A stretch of DNA of 64,000 nt from Budorcas taxicolor (GCF_023091745.1 NC_068911.1:162302004-162366003); one strand, 5' to 3'; counted from the stretch's first letter, positions 43,657-54,748 are shown. The notes: generated by a model from the sequence alone, not told the origin. Numbers and translations: made by a program.

Positions 43657-44073
43657 TCGTGACAGACTTTATTTTCCTGGGCTCCAAAATCACTACAGAT
43701 GGTGACTCCAGTCATGAAAATAAAAGATGCTTCTTGGAAGAAAAGCTATGACCAACCTAGACAGCATATTTAAAAAAAGAGACATTATTTTGCCTACAAA
43801 GGTCCATCTAGTCAAAGTTACAGTTTTTCCAGTAGTCATGTATGGATGTGAGAGTTGGACTATAATGAAGGCTAAATGCTGAATAATTGATGCTTTTGAA
43901 CTGTAGTGGACGACGGAGGATGAGATGGTTGGATGGCATCACCGACTCAACGGACATGAGTTTGAGCAAGCTCCAGGAGTTGGTGATGGACAGGGAGCCT
44001 AGCATGCTAAGTCCATGGGGTCGCAAAGTGTCAGACATGACTGAGCAACTGAACTGAACTTGGATAAAACAAG
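43657..44073 (+). mobile_element. BovB 3' end with internal deletion
   Basis: Sense copy. After TTTTGAACTGTAGTGG (43908) the sequence jumps to ACGACGGAGGATGAGATGG, so about 260 bases normally between are missing. CTAAGGTA at 43649-43656 and 44074-44081 is the target duplication. Confidence 0.9.
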
Positions 44074-44081
44074 CTAAGGTA

Positions 44082-44900
44082 AAACCTATAACATTTTCTG
44101 AACAGAAACAAATGCATTGCTTTGGGAGGGGTTGTTCTGCGACTTAAGGATACTTGGAGAATTCAGGTAGCGGCAACTGAAAAGATTGGGCAGACAAGGC
44201 TAAGGAAATCATGTCACCCAAGAGGCACTAACGAGTAAAGTGGTGTTGCAAAACCTAGACCAGCATTGTTCAACTAGAAGGCATCAAATTCTGCCAGCCA
44301 CCTCAGTTCTGCTAATCCTGAATCATCTCTGGAACTTAAGGCCTCCGAAAAAAAGGAATATCAACATATTTCAGCAGCCACAGGCCATACGTCACACAGG
44401 TTCCCTGTACAGAAATTAGGAGGGGAAGTGATTGACAGAAAGATACCAACAGTCACAGTTAGAAGGATATACAATGTGATTGCTGGGAAATGATGCAGAA
44501 AGGCATTGAGAGCTCTTTCAAATGGATCCAGGGAGCAGGCAGACAGAGTGCATACTATTCTCAGGCAGAGTGAGAACTTTCCAGGCTCTCCAAGGTTCCC
44601 TCCACAGCCTGTGAGGATTTCAGTCTCACACCACACACAGGGTGAAAGATTCACCGTATGTGAGAATCCCCCTTCCTGAACACTCCTGATAGCACCACTT
44701 CTCTGCCCACCAGGAACAAAGTGCCTGCCTGGAGTCTATTCCCGAGCAAGACTATCAGAGGAGAAAGGAGAGGGAAATTACTCTGATATTTAGGATGCAA
44801 ATCATCTTTCACTGTAATTTCTCCCTAAGATAGTCCGAGAATTCATCTTCACATTCTTCCTTAAATAGTAAGGTACGTAAGGGGAGAAGGAATGAGTAGT
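44082..44900. other. Unique sequence, nothing recognised
   Basis: No repeat recognised. The 97-codon minus frame at 44361-44654 shows a hydrophobic stretch but no family, and is judged chance. Confidence 0.5.
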
Positions 44901-44917
44901 TATAAAAGGTACTAAAT

Positions 44918-45105
44918 GAGACTTCCCTGGTGATCCAGTGATTGAGACTTTACCTTCCAACGCAGGGGGTGAGGGCTCCATCCATGGGCAAGCAGCTAAG
45001 AACCCACATGCCTCACAGCCAAAAAACCAAAAACACAAAACAAACAATATTGTATCAAATTCAATAAAGACTTTAAAAATGGTCTACATCAAAAAGAAAA
45101 ACTTT
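44918..45105 (+). mobile_element. CHR-type SINE with 17-bp target duplication
   Basis: GAGACTTCCCTGGTGATCC head, CCAACGCAGGGGGTGAG, short body and A-rich tail. TATAAAAGGTACTAAAT (44901-44917) and TATAAAAGATACTAAAT (45106-45122) differ at one base, a long and well-kept target duplication for this older family. Confidence 0.9.
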
Positions 45106-45122
45106 TATAAAAGATACTAAAT

Positions 45123-45777
45123 TATATTTTTAAACATATTTAATATGAAAACATTATTATAAAAGAACTTCATTGCTCTTTAATTTCACCTGTGCAAAGT
45201 TTCTCATGGGAACATCTCTCTCTACTAATCCTAGCCTAGTCCATGTTTTTTGAAGACTGAAAACACAATTATAATCATTTGTTAAAGCTCCAACTCTCAT
45301 ATCCATACATGACTACCGGAGAACCATCCATACATGAGTACCAACACAGAGTCTGACAGAAATAGTTATCTCAGGCATAAGGGTACTTCATCCACAGAAT
45401 CTTATTGTCCAGACATTCATCTAGGCAGAAAGATTCTCAAAACCCACTAATGCCTTGTTCCACTTGCCTAATGGTTCATCTGGTCTTGGATCACATTTAG
45501 CAACTGTCTTCACGTTTCCTTTGACTCTTCTGCATTTCCTTGCCCATCTGCCATTCACTCAAAACTGAGCTTCATTATGTGGCAAATTAGTCCACTGATC
45601 ACCTGTCCCAATATCTCTCACATCGAACCTGAGGCCGATTCCTTTGTTCCTCAGGAGCACAACTGGCCCAAGCCCTCTCACATTAAAAAAAAAAAAAATG
45701 GGGTGATTCCCTTTCACTCTAGAGGGTCCTGCTGTGCAATGAAAGCAATCTGACTCATTAGAAAAAGGGCTGTCAAA
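45123..45777. other. Unique sequence with tiny BovB piece
   Basis: Only 45290-45341 is recognisable (see separate entry). A 13-A tract at about 45687-45699 is the other feature. Confidence 0.5.
45290..45341 (-). mobile_element. Internal-only BovB scrap (~36 bp) with partial tandem copy
   Basis: CCAACTCTCATATCCATAC and CATGACTACCGGAGAACC match an internal BovB stretch about 600 bases from its 3' end. ATCCATACATGAGTACC then repeats part of it. No BovB 3' tail is present, so ordinary target-primed insertion does not explain it. Confidence 0.6.
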
Positions 45778-45787
45778 GTTAGGTCTC

Positions 45788-46106
45788 AGATTTCCCTGGT
45801 GGTCCAGTGGGAAAGAATCTTCCTGCCAATGCAGGGGACATGGGTTTGATCCCTGGTCCAGGAAGATTCCATGTGCCATAGGGCAACCAAGCCTCTGTGC
45901 CACAACTACTGACCTCACACTCTAAAGCACAGCAGCCGCAACTGTTGAGCCCTCCTGCTGCAACTACTGAAGCCCATGTGCCTAGAACCCAAGCTCCCCA
46001 ACAGGAGAAGCCATGGCAATGAGAAGCCCATGTACCACAACTAGAGAAAGCCTGAGCCCAGCAATGAAGACCTAGCACAGATAAAACTTTAAAAAAAATT
46101 TTTTTT
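45788..46106 (+). mobile_element. CHR SINE, near full length
   Basis: Head TCCCTGGTGGTCCAGTGG, B box GGTTTGATCCC, long body (CCACAACTACTGACC, GCAACTACTGAAGCCCATG, AGCCATGGCAATGAGAAGCC, AACTAGAGAAAGCC) and an A/T tail. GTTAGGTCTC (45778-45787) and GTTAGATCTC (46107-46116) are the target duplication with one change. Confidence 0.92.
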
Positions 46107-46116
46107 GTTAGATCTC

Positions 46117-48460
46117 CTCCAACTGCAAAGAATCGGAAGACATCTGATTCAAACCTTCATAATCATGAAGCACATGATCATGAATGATTCTGGATTCATT
46201 CACTAAATCCTAAAATACTAGACTATGGGGGCAGGCACCCTGCACAACTTCAAGAATAGGACAAATAAAGGGAAACTCAATGTTCACATAGAGTAATAAC
46301 AGTATGAAACTCATTCATCTCAAGATGTGGTCCCAGGTATGTAAGAAAAAGGGCTAAGAAAGAGTCTAGACATTTGGCACCATGAATTGTTAATAGTAAT
46401 TGACATGGGTGGCTATTCAAAAAGACCTCATCTGTAAAGCTGTCTCAGAGAAGAGAGCATCCTCCCATGGTACATCCTTGGGGGTCCCGTTGGCCAACTC
46501 TTGTGTTAAATGGTGCATGGATCTCACACATGCTGGTGACTCCTGTGTCCTACATAGCAAACTGGATGCAACTGGTAATCAGGAATGACTGGAGAAGAAC
46601 CACTGACCCCCAGATGCCCATGTCATTGCCAGTTTCATCCTTCATTGGAAGCATAGGTATCACACGAGTACTGAATCTGATGGCTAGACACTTGGTCCAA
46701 CACTGGAACACCAGGCAGGCTAAAGCCTGCATCTTCCCCACCAAAGGTAAACAGGCAATTTCTATGTGCCTTTTCAATCAATGCTGTGTACCAGTGGCTA
46801 CAAAACTAGTCAAGGGACTTATTTAACTTTTCGACAAAACTAACTTTTCATACAGCTTTTCTTTCTCAGCAATATCATTTCTCTTGAACGTAATAATCAA
46901 ACAAATTCCTTTTCCAACAAGTGTACAAATTGGAGAATGTGAGAAGAACAGAGAACAGTTCCAAAAGACCAATGGATATTCAGCCAATGAATATCCAATT
47001 AAACCTACTATGTGCTAGGGTGCTGTGTGAGTAGCTGAGGATACCTTGATGAAGACTGCCTTCGTGAAGAGGTTAGCTTGGGCAAGAGGGGTGAGAGCGG
47101 GGAGGATGGGCAGGTATCAAGGAATTGAAGAAACTATTAATCCACAACATGACAGAATTTCCAAAGGAGAGGTATACATAGTGGTGTGCCAATAAAAGCT
47201 TAACAACCAGCTTTCTGGGAGAAAGGAGCCATGATCTGAAATCTCTGTGAATTTCCATGGTGCCAACAGTCCCATCATGGCTGCTTTCAAATTACCAGCA
47301 TGACATCAAGTGACTGGAAAACCTAACAGTCAGCTCTCAAAGACTGGCACACTCCAGCTCCAAATAACCACTGATAAAATTATGAGGCAACTGACCTGAA
47401 CAAGTACACAAGAGGCTGGAGAAACAATAGACCATGCCCAGATTCTAACACAAAGTCACAGACCCTAAACATCCCATGCTTGGTACCATGATAGTGTAAC
47501 AGTTCACTGGATGCACCTGGGAATATTAATACTCACAGAAAAACCACTGACTCTCAGATCACGGTGGGAGATACAATGGCAAGTCAAGGCCATGCTTTCT
47601 CCACCCTGGTGTTGCTCCTGTACGTCAGTCGTGTTCTAAGAAAAGGAGTTTGGTCCCTCGTAAAGAAGAGCATCCAAACTCAAACAACCAGGTGTCCTAT
47701 AGATTACATGATTTATAGTAAATTCCTTCCTGATTATCTGTGGATGACCAGAAACCATCTCAGTCATTTATTAAGTAAATCCTATATCCTTCACATAGTT
47801 ACCCAACTCAGTTCCTGAGTCCTGAGGAAGCCATGGAACACCATCCGAGAGGAAAGAGACTCAGCAAGTTTCTCTCAGAAGCATTTTTCTTTCAAACTTT
47901 GGGAATCCTTATCCCACTTCCTCATTCAAATTCAGTGGAGTTCATTAAGCAGGTTATGGAATATTACACCCTCCACTAAAACCCATGTATCACATAATAC
48001 ATTTATAATTATAAAAACAATTATATATATTTTTTTAGTTTAGCAAATGTCATCTCAAGAAATTGGAAACAGGCACGACAGATTGCCAGATGCTATGCAC
48101 ACATTCCAGAGAAAATCATGTTAGAGGGGAACAGAAATCATCCAAAATGTAAGCAAGATGAGGGGTGGGGAGCTGGCTCATGAGAAGAGACAGTTCCAAG
48201 AATCGCAAATCTAAAGGCCACGGCTAAAGGCTACACCGTGTTTAGAATGAAAATGACATTTGAACAGGTGAGAACATATTTCAAGACTAGTTTATAAATT
48301 TATCCTGCACTCTTCCCCCCAACCCCAGCGTAAAATTCAGCAGACTCTAGACTGAAATTTCCTAAGAAACGTTACACATAGAATTTTTAAATTAAGACTT
48401 GGTTAGTATTTATTCAGCTCTCAAAAACTTCAGCATAAAACTCAATATTTTCTAAATACA
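46117..48460. other. 2.3-kb stretch without young repeats
   Basis: No BovB, L1, CHR or Bov SINE. Two diverged blocks resemble each other (about 46500-46615 and 47440-47566, e.g. CTGGATGCAACTGG and CTGGATGCACCTGG, then AACCACTGAC in both), so an old duplicated or interspersed repeat is likely. 46980-47060 has an L2/MIR-like word (ACTATGTGCTAGGGTGC). No gene supported; the 119-codon frame at 46467-46826 has no domain. Confidence 0.5.
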
Positions 48461-48756
48461 GTTCAGTTCAGTTCAGTCACTCAGTCATGTCTGACTCTTC
48501 ACAACCCCATGGACCGCAGCATGCCAGGCCTCCCTGTCCATCACCAACTCCAAGAGTTTGAGTAAACTCATGTCCGTTGAGTCAATGATGCCATCCAACC
48601 ATCTCATCCTCTGTTGTCCCCTTCTCCTCTTGCCTTCAATCTTTCCCAACATCAGGGTCTTTCCAAATGAGTCAGCTCTTCGCATTAGGTGGTCAAAGTA
48701 TTTGGAGTTTCAGCTTCAACATCAGTCCTTTCAATGAACACTCAGGACTGATCTCA
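48461..48756 (-). mobile_element. BovB 3' end, ~296 bp
   Basis: Minus copy from CAGTTCAGTTCAGTTCAGTC to the ACTCAGGACTGATCTC position. The C-terminal frame is open for 66 codons (48485-48685). Target duplication not identified. Confidence 0.92.
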
Positions 48757-48897
48757 GTAACCAAGGGCAATTTTCATTTGCCTAAGTTTGCTTATTGAAC
48801 TGTAGCCAAATATTTCATGGAGGTCATTAAAATATTCAGGAAGATGTTACTGATCTTATTTTCAAATACTTCTTACTGATATAACCAGCTAAAGAAA

Positions 48898-49026
48898 ATG
48901 AAAGTGAAGTCACTCAGTCGTGTCTGACTTTTTGCGGCCCCATGGGCTGTAGCCTGCACCAGGCTTCTCCTTCCATGGGATTTTCCAGACAAGAGTACTG
49001 GAGTGGGTTGCCATTTCCTTCTCTAA
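48898..49026 (-). mobile_element. BovA monomer SINE
   Basis: Single BovA body on the minus strand (GAAGTCACTCAGTCGTGTC to GGGTTGCCATTTCCTTCTC) without tRNA head and without a second unit. Confidence 0.85.
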
Positions 49027-49839
49027 GCAAGCAGCATTTGAAAAGTTATACCAGTCACTTCATCTCAAAACCATCAAGTAGGACAGAGAAAACAGTGAAG
49101 AAATGAGTGAGTAATGATAAGAAAACCAGCCACAAGGAAAGGTCAAGACCCGATAATCAACAAGAATGGAAGACTGGTTGTAAATGTAACTGCTTTCCAT
49201 TAGACTGAACTACAAAAATGCAAAGATGGGCAACAATTTCCAGACAGACTAAGGAAACAAATCTATTTTGTGAGGAAACTAATTATTTAACATCTTAATT
49301 GCAGGATATAATAGCATGAAGTTTGACTCATATCATAGCTAAACAAGTACAAAAAAAAAAAAAAATCCAGACCAATGGCAAAGTGTCATCAACTGAATTC
49401 CTGCTAAGTACTAGTGGTTCAATTGGTGGTTTTTACACATAATCTATTTAAGTCTTACACCACCTTCCTAGACACATAGTTACTCCCATTTTATGGATTC
49501 GGAAAATGAGGCTTGGAAGTCTTCGGTCATCTGTCAGTGGTAAGTAATTTTAAAGTCTGAATTCCAAAGTGGGTATTCTGACAGTTTGCTATCTCCCCTA
49601 TAATTAGAGCTTTTACTTTTAATAGTTATCTAGTATTAGCCAAGAAATCCCAGAATCCATAAATTAAAAATGTCAAAGAGAGTGTGGTGTAAAGAAGACT
49701 ATGATTTCCTCAATTTGAAAATCCATTGTGCTTAAATTTTTAAGTTGGTTGTTTAGAAATCAAAGCATGTTTTCCTAAAGAGGAAAGGGAAGAGGAATAA
49801 TTGGGTTATCAGATTAGTCCAGGAAAGCTAAATTTGTAA
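49027..49839. other. Unique sequence with one MIR
   Basis: 49395-49590 is a MIR in plus orientation (AGTTACTCCCATTTTATGG, GGAAAATGAGGCTTGGAAG). A 15-A tract is near 49350-49365. Remainder unrecognised. Confidence 0.5.
49395..49590 (+). mobile_element. MIR SINE remnant
   Basis: TCCTGCTAAGTACTAGTGG, AATCTATTTAAGTCTTACAC, CCCATTTTATGGATTC and ATGAGGCTTGGAAG follow MIR order. Confidence 0.65.
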
Positions 49840-50118
49840 TGATGATGGTGATTACACTGGTGGTGATGATGGTGATGGTAATGATTGTGATGGTGACGGT
49901 GGTGACGGTAATAGTGGTGGTGACGATGGTAATAGCGATGGTACCATGATGATGATTTGGTGATGTTGGTGATGGTAATGATCATGGTGGTGATGGTGGT
50001 GACGGTAATAGTGGTGGTGACGATGGTAATAGCGATGGTACCATGATGATGGTTTGGTGATGATGGATTAGAGTGACGATGATAACACGGATGGTGATGG
50101 TGATGGTGGTGATGATAT
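49840..50118 (+). repeat. (GAT/GGT)n minisatellite with 97-bp duplication
   Basis: About 280 bases of GATGGT, GGTGAT and GACGGT triplets. Within it a unit at 49898-49965 recurs at 49995-50062 with one mismatch in 68 bases, including the landmark GCGATGGTACCATGATGATG, so an array segment was duplicated with a 97-base period. It is followed directly by a MIR-like start (TGTGCCAGGCACTCTGC). Confidence 0.93.
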
Positions 50119-51069
50119 AAGCATGTCTGTCACTCACCCTGTGCCAGGCACTCTGCTAAGTACCCCTTACAACCACACTGCCTATCCTCAGAGCCCTTGA
50201 ACATATACATGACCAGCAGTTCTCAACCAGAGACACTTTGCAATGTGTAGGTATGATTTTTAATTCTCATGATGTGAACATATCAGGAGAGGGAAGGAGG
50301 CATTTATTGCCCAGAGACTTGGAGGCCGAACTCGGAAAACAAGCAGGATGGTTCTGATGGACTGTTACTGTGAAGGCAGTCAATGAGCCACACTTCCCAC
50401 AACCGAGGCCTTATGTAGACCCCTCCTCTTTAGTCTGGACTGGAGCTCTGATCTGCCTCGACCCACAGCCTGCAGTGGAAGTGACACTGTGCCAGGCCTG
50501 GGCTTCCACTTTAAGAAGCCCCGGAGGCTTCTGCCTTTCTGCCCTGGGGAAGCCAGCTAAAAGTCCCACTCACCTGGGCCTGCCATGCTGTGAGAAGCCC
50601 AATCCACCCCACAGAGAAGTCACGTGGAGGAAGACAGAGGTCTTGGCTACAGCCCGCAGAGCATCCAGCCAAAAGCCAGCACCAACCTACCTTTCATGCA
50701 GTCACATGGCCCTGCCATGGTTCCTCCAGCCCAGTCAGGCCCAGCGGACGCCCTGCCTGAATTACATGTTCATGAGCAAATCAATTAAACGGTTGTTGAG
50801 TTAAGCTACTACATTTGGGGGATCATTTGTTTCTCCACAATAGATGATCAAAACAATGATCGCTGAGCCCCCAGACCCAAATAAGCCTCTGCTTATCAGT
50901 GGGGGTGGTGAAAGATGGCAGGAAAGAGAAGGGGTCTCTATAAACTCTCCAAAAGCTCCCCAGTGTCTTTAGGATGACATAAAAAATTTACAAAGTTTCC
51001 ATCATCTAACCACAAGGCACTTCTCGGATCCCATCCATTACAGAAGCTTCCTGTTTAAGGGAGATGCTG

Positions 51070-51175
51070 TTGTTTTTCCATTTTACAGACGAAAAAACTA
51101 AGGCTGACTGAGTTTAAGAAACCTGTCCAAAGCTGCCCAGAGAGTGACAAGGCTGCACTGGGACCTGTCTGACTC
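51070..51175 (+). mobile_element. MIR SINE remnant
   Basis: TTTTCCATTTTACAGACGAA, then AAACCTGTCCAAAGCTGCCC and AGAGTGACAAGGCTGCACTG keep MIR core order. Confidence 0.6.
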
Positions 51176-51607
51176 CTGGCATACAGCCCCCAGACCTAGT
51201 TTTCATAGGCCACAATCTGCAGGGGAAAAAAACAAACAAAAAAATCTCCTACCAAATCTGGTCTTCATGATTATGACCTACTTAGAGCCTATGGTTCATC
51301 ACAAATCAAAGCATCATGGGCTATTTTCCAACTGAAACTAATTTAAAATAATTTACTTTTTGAGAATTATAATGAGAATCCACAGTTAAAGATAATTTAG
51401 ATAAAAGCTGTTCCCGTGACCTAGTAAAAAAATAAAGAGACTGAGCATATGGTTTGGAATAAATGTGATTCTCTAGAATGCAATCGGGATAATCACTGAA
51501 TTATTATAATCATTCTGGGGCATGTTTTTATCTTTGTTGATTTGTTCCTATCCACCAGGGCTGTGATTGGGCAATAACTCAACAAGTTTAGAGGACTCTG
51601 GTCTTCG

Positions 51608-51620
51608 GTTGCCTAGCAAC
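51608..51620 (+). promoter_or_regulatory. Perfect RFX X-box, near inverted CCAAT box
   Basis: GTTGCCTAGCAAC matches the palindromic RFX consensus (GTNRCC, 1-base spacer, RGYAAC) at every position. An inverted CCAAT box (GATTGG, 51565-51570) lies 37 bases upstream. RFX and NF-Y are known to cooperate at X/Y-box promoters and at ciliary gene promoters. The site is outside any repeat I recognise. No nearby exon is visible, so the target is unknown. Confidence 0.5.
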
Positions 51621-52021
51621 CCACAGCTCTGAAGAGACTGAAGAATGAAAGGTTCATTGGTAAAATAATGCTGTTTTCAATTCAACAGTTATTTAAAAGT
51701 TTTAGAATTATTAAAACTATTCTGTCTAAATAAAGTATGTAAATGACTATTCCACAAGATCCATTGTCATTTTTATTTCCATCCTACCCTGAATTTGGAG
51801 TTAATCACTAAATGGATGATGCAATTTTACTAATTTGAACAAAAATATGATGAGAACAGTGTTGAACATGGCTGTTTCAAATGCTGAATGTCATTGTTCC
51901 TTTCCTAGCAGAGCTCTCAACATTGTTGGAAAAATTGAAGGAAAAGATGCATGTCGATGATAAAGGCAATGCCTGTCAAGCTCACCCAACCAGGTTAGCT
52001 GTTGTCACCACCAACATTCTT

Positions 52022-52274
52022 TATAAACAAAATATACTTATTTATTTGGCTGCATTGGCACACAGTTGCGGCTTATAGGATCTTCATTGCACAGTGCAGG
52101 TTTCTCTAGCTGTGGCTCATGGGTGCCAGGGCATGGGAGCTTAGTAGTTAGAGTACACAGGCTTAGCTGCCCTACAGCATGAGGAATCTTAGATTTGCAA
52201 CTAAGGATCCAATCCAGGTCCCCTGCTTTGCAAGCAGGATTCTTAACCATTGGACCACCAGGGAAACCCCAATC
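52022..52274 (-). mobile_element. CHR-type SINE
   Basis: Minus copy with tail ATACTTATTTATTTGGC at left and head TTCTTAACCATTGGACCACC at right. ACCAACATTCTT (52010-52021) and ACCATCATTCTT (52275-52286) are the target duplication with one change. Confidence 0.9.
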
Positions 52275-52324
52275 ACCATCATTCTTATCTCAGCAAAGAA
52301 GAACAGATCAACTGGCCTGTACAG

Positions 52325-52727
52325 TTCAGTTCAGTTCAGCTCAGTAGCTCAGTTGTGTCCAACTCTTTGCAACCCCGTGAATCACAGCACGCCAGGCCTC
52401 CCTGTCCATCACCATCTCCCGGAGTTCACTCAAACTCATGTCCATTGAGTTGGTGATGCCATCCAGCCGTCTCATCCTCTGTCATCCCCTTCTCTTCCTG
52501 CCCCCAATCCCTCCCAGCATCAGAGTCTTTCCCAATGAGTCAACCCTTCGCATGAGGTGGCCAAAGTATGGAGTTTCAGCTTTAGCATCAGTCCTTCCAA
52601 TGAACACCCAGGACTGATTTCCTTTAGAATGGATTGGTTGGATCTCCTTGCAGTCCAAGGGACTCTCACTTCTCCAACACCACAGTTCAAAAGCATCAAT
52701 TCTTTGGCGCTCAGCTTTCTTCACAGT
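52325..52727 (-). mobile_element. BovB 3' end, ~403 bp
   Basis: Minus copy from TTCAGTTCAGTTCAGCTC to the GCTTTCTTCACAGT position. CCTGTACAG at 52316-52324 and 52728-52736 is an exact target duplication. About 7 bases are missing near 52668 (GGGACTCTCACTTCTCC). Confidence 0.93.
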
Positions 52728-52984
52728 CCTGTACAGAGAACTTAGCAAATAACATATATTCCACAATAAACACTTGTCCATTCATTCTGGTGATTGTAAA
52801 TCTAAGAGTCAGTTTACACACTCTTCATTCATTCATTTATGATTTATTCATTCAGCAAACAGTCATGCAGCAACTTCAGGTGCCAGGCACGGAGCAATCA
52901 CTCCAGGAGACATGGCAACCAGCCTCAAGGGAAGATGAGAAACAGGTAAACCAACAGTCTCTCAGTCATGATGAGAACTGGGAT

Positions 52985-53200
52985 ATGGAAGGCTCAGAGG
53001 TAAAGGAACCGTCTGCAGTGCAGGAGCCCCAGGAGATGCAGGTTCGATCCCTGGGTCAGGAAGATCCCCTGGAGGAGGGCATGGCAACCCACTCTAGTAT
53101 TCTTACCTGGAGAATTCCACGGACAGAGGAGCCTGACGGGCTACAGTCCATGGGGTCACAAAGAGTCAGACATGACTGAAGCAATTGAGCACACACGCAA
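52985..53200 (+). mobile_element. Bov-tA SINE, head damaged
   Basis: The head start is replaced by GAAGGCTCAGAGGTAAAGG; B box GGTTCGATCCC is intact and the body complete to GAAGCAATTGAGCACAC. Upstream 52815-52900 has an L2/MIR-like CATTCATTTATGATTTATTC. Confidence 0.87.
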
Positions 53201-54305
53201 AGATCTCTACAAAGTGGTCAGAGGAGGACTCTTTCAGGAGGTGCTATTTAATAGTATCTGAAGGAGAGCCAGCCCTCTCCTTGACAGAGTCAAGGAAAGA
53301 GAAGTTTTCTGGAGGGATGTCACATACAAAGGGCTGGGGCAGAAAAGTGTGTTGTGAGCCTCTCCCAAGATGGAATGCACGTGGTAGGCACAGATCGGAG
53401 GGAGGCAGGAGACGGAGATGGGCCTGTGTCTTCATGAAATTTCAGAAGTCCCATTTTAGCAGCGAAACACCACCCCACTCTCACTCCGTGCAAAGTGGAG
53501 CCTACAGGGGGGAGGCTGCTGCGCATGTGGCACGGCTGTTGCCTGCCCTCCATCCCCACTCCACCCTCCACCCACCCAGTCAGCTGGGCCCAGCACCCCG
53601 GCTCCACGCCAGCTTTCGCCAGCCTTGGGTACAGAGAGGCAGAGTCCAGGAACAGCCAGCCAAAGATATGAGTCTGGGCCAGCTCAAGCTGGGAGGAGGG
53701 AGCAGGCAGGAACTCCAGAAATTCTAATAAACCAACAGAAGCAAACCCCTGGGTTTCTGCTTTGGTACCACATCCTGAGCCTCACTCAGCCCACCCTCCG
53801 TGCTTGTTCAGAAACCAGCAGACCCCTTCTAACCACCGACCAAGAAACCCAGCTGCAGGCTCCCACTCAACTAGAAAACAAAACCCTTTGAGTGGAGTGA
53901 GTTGGTGGCTTAATACCACCCCTTACCCCCCACTCCCTAACAGTCTAGACAAGGACCTTCTGGAAGTCCTAATCCAAACAAGTGACTCTAATCCTGGAAA
54001 TCCCAGTCACGCCAATATGTTAGGGAGGAATAACTTTCATGGACTTTGTCATCAGCTCCCTTCAAATCACAATGAAGTATCAACAGACACACTGCAAAAC
54101 GCCAAATTTCTAAATAACTGAGAGGCACAGGGTTCACCTGGTTTTATAGTCAGTCTGTCAAAAGACAGCATGTGCTTCATTTCAGTGTCATTTTATGTAC
54201 CTTAAACTAACTGTGACTACAGCACTGGTTCTTTTCTTTTTTTTTTCTTTTCCATTTAATATCATAAGTACAAGTTATCTTTAAAAAATACCTTTCCCAA
54301 CGTCT
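53201..54305. other. Unique sequence, GC-rich middle
   Basis: 53380-53720 is GC-rich with an open 180-codon plus frame (53185-53727). It has no recognisable domain and ordinary low-complexity Pro/Arg/Ser composition, so it is not called a gene. T-rich stretch at 54236-54249. Confidence 0.5.
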
Positions 54306-54497
54306 GGGGCTTCCCAGGTGACTCAGTGGTAAAAAATCTGCCTGTCAATGCAGGAGACACAGGAGACATGGGTTTGATCCCTGGGTCAGGAAGATCCCCT
54401 GCAGTAGGAAATGGCAACCCACTCCAGTATTCTTGCCTAAAAATTCTATGGACAGAGGAGCCTGATAGGCTACAGTCTGTGGGTCGCAACTGAGCAC
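54306..54497 (+). mobile_element. Bov-tA SINE
   Basis: GGGGCTTCCCAGGTGACTC head, GGTTTGATCCC B box. The body ends early at GGGTCGCAACTGAGCACAC with about 18 bases missing inside the GTCGCAAAGAGTCGGACACG stretch. Confidence 0.9.
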
Positions 54498-54571
54498 ACA
54501 TTTGCAATGTCTATATAAATCTCCATCACAGAGCTACACAATTACTGAAACAGTCTCCTATTAACTTGACA

Positions 54572-54739
54572 CTTTGGAACTTCACTTGTGGTCCAGCGGC
54601 TAAGAGTTGGAGTTCCCAGTGTAGGGGACCCAAATTCAATCTCTGGTCAGGGAACTAGAACCCACATGCCTCAACTGAAAGACTCCATGTGCCACAACTG
54701 AGACCTTGTACAGCCAAATACATACAAATATTTTTCTAA
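54572..54739 (+). mobile_element. CHR-type SINE, short form
   Basis: AACTTCACTTGTGGTCCAG head, TTCAATCTCTGGTCAGGG, CCACATGCCTCAACTG and an ATACATACAAATATT tail. AACTTGACA at 54563-54571 and 54740-54748 is the target duplication. Confidence 0.9.
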
Positions 54740-54748
54740 AACTTGACA

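Larger units (their letters stand above)
50119..52009. other. Old repeats and unique sequence
   Basis: 50125-50200 is a MIR-like piece (CCCTGTGCCAGGCACTCTGC). 50285-50860 has the feel of an old MaLR-type LTR 3' end (TTAAACGGTTGTTGAGTTAAG, CTACTACATTTGGGGGATC). 51070-51175 is MIR (TTCCATTTTACAGACG, AAAAACTAAGGCTGACTG). The 144-codon frame at 50370-50804 overlaps the LTR-like block and is not a gene. The rest is unique. Confidence 0.45.

Noticed and set aside
49840..50118. CRISPR-like array
   Set aside because: Irregular triplet minisatellite without unique spacers, in a mammalian genome.
50370..50804. 144-codon plus-strand frame
   Set aside because: It lies in a block that resembles an old MaLR LTR, shows no domain and has no exon signals.
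53185..53727. 180-codon plus-strand frame in GC-rich DNA
   Set aside because: No recognisable fold or motif. GC-rich DNA has few stops, so the length is not surprising. It could not be tied to any family.
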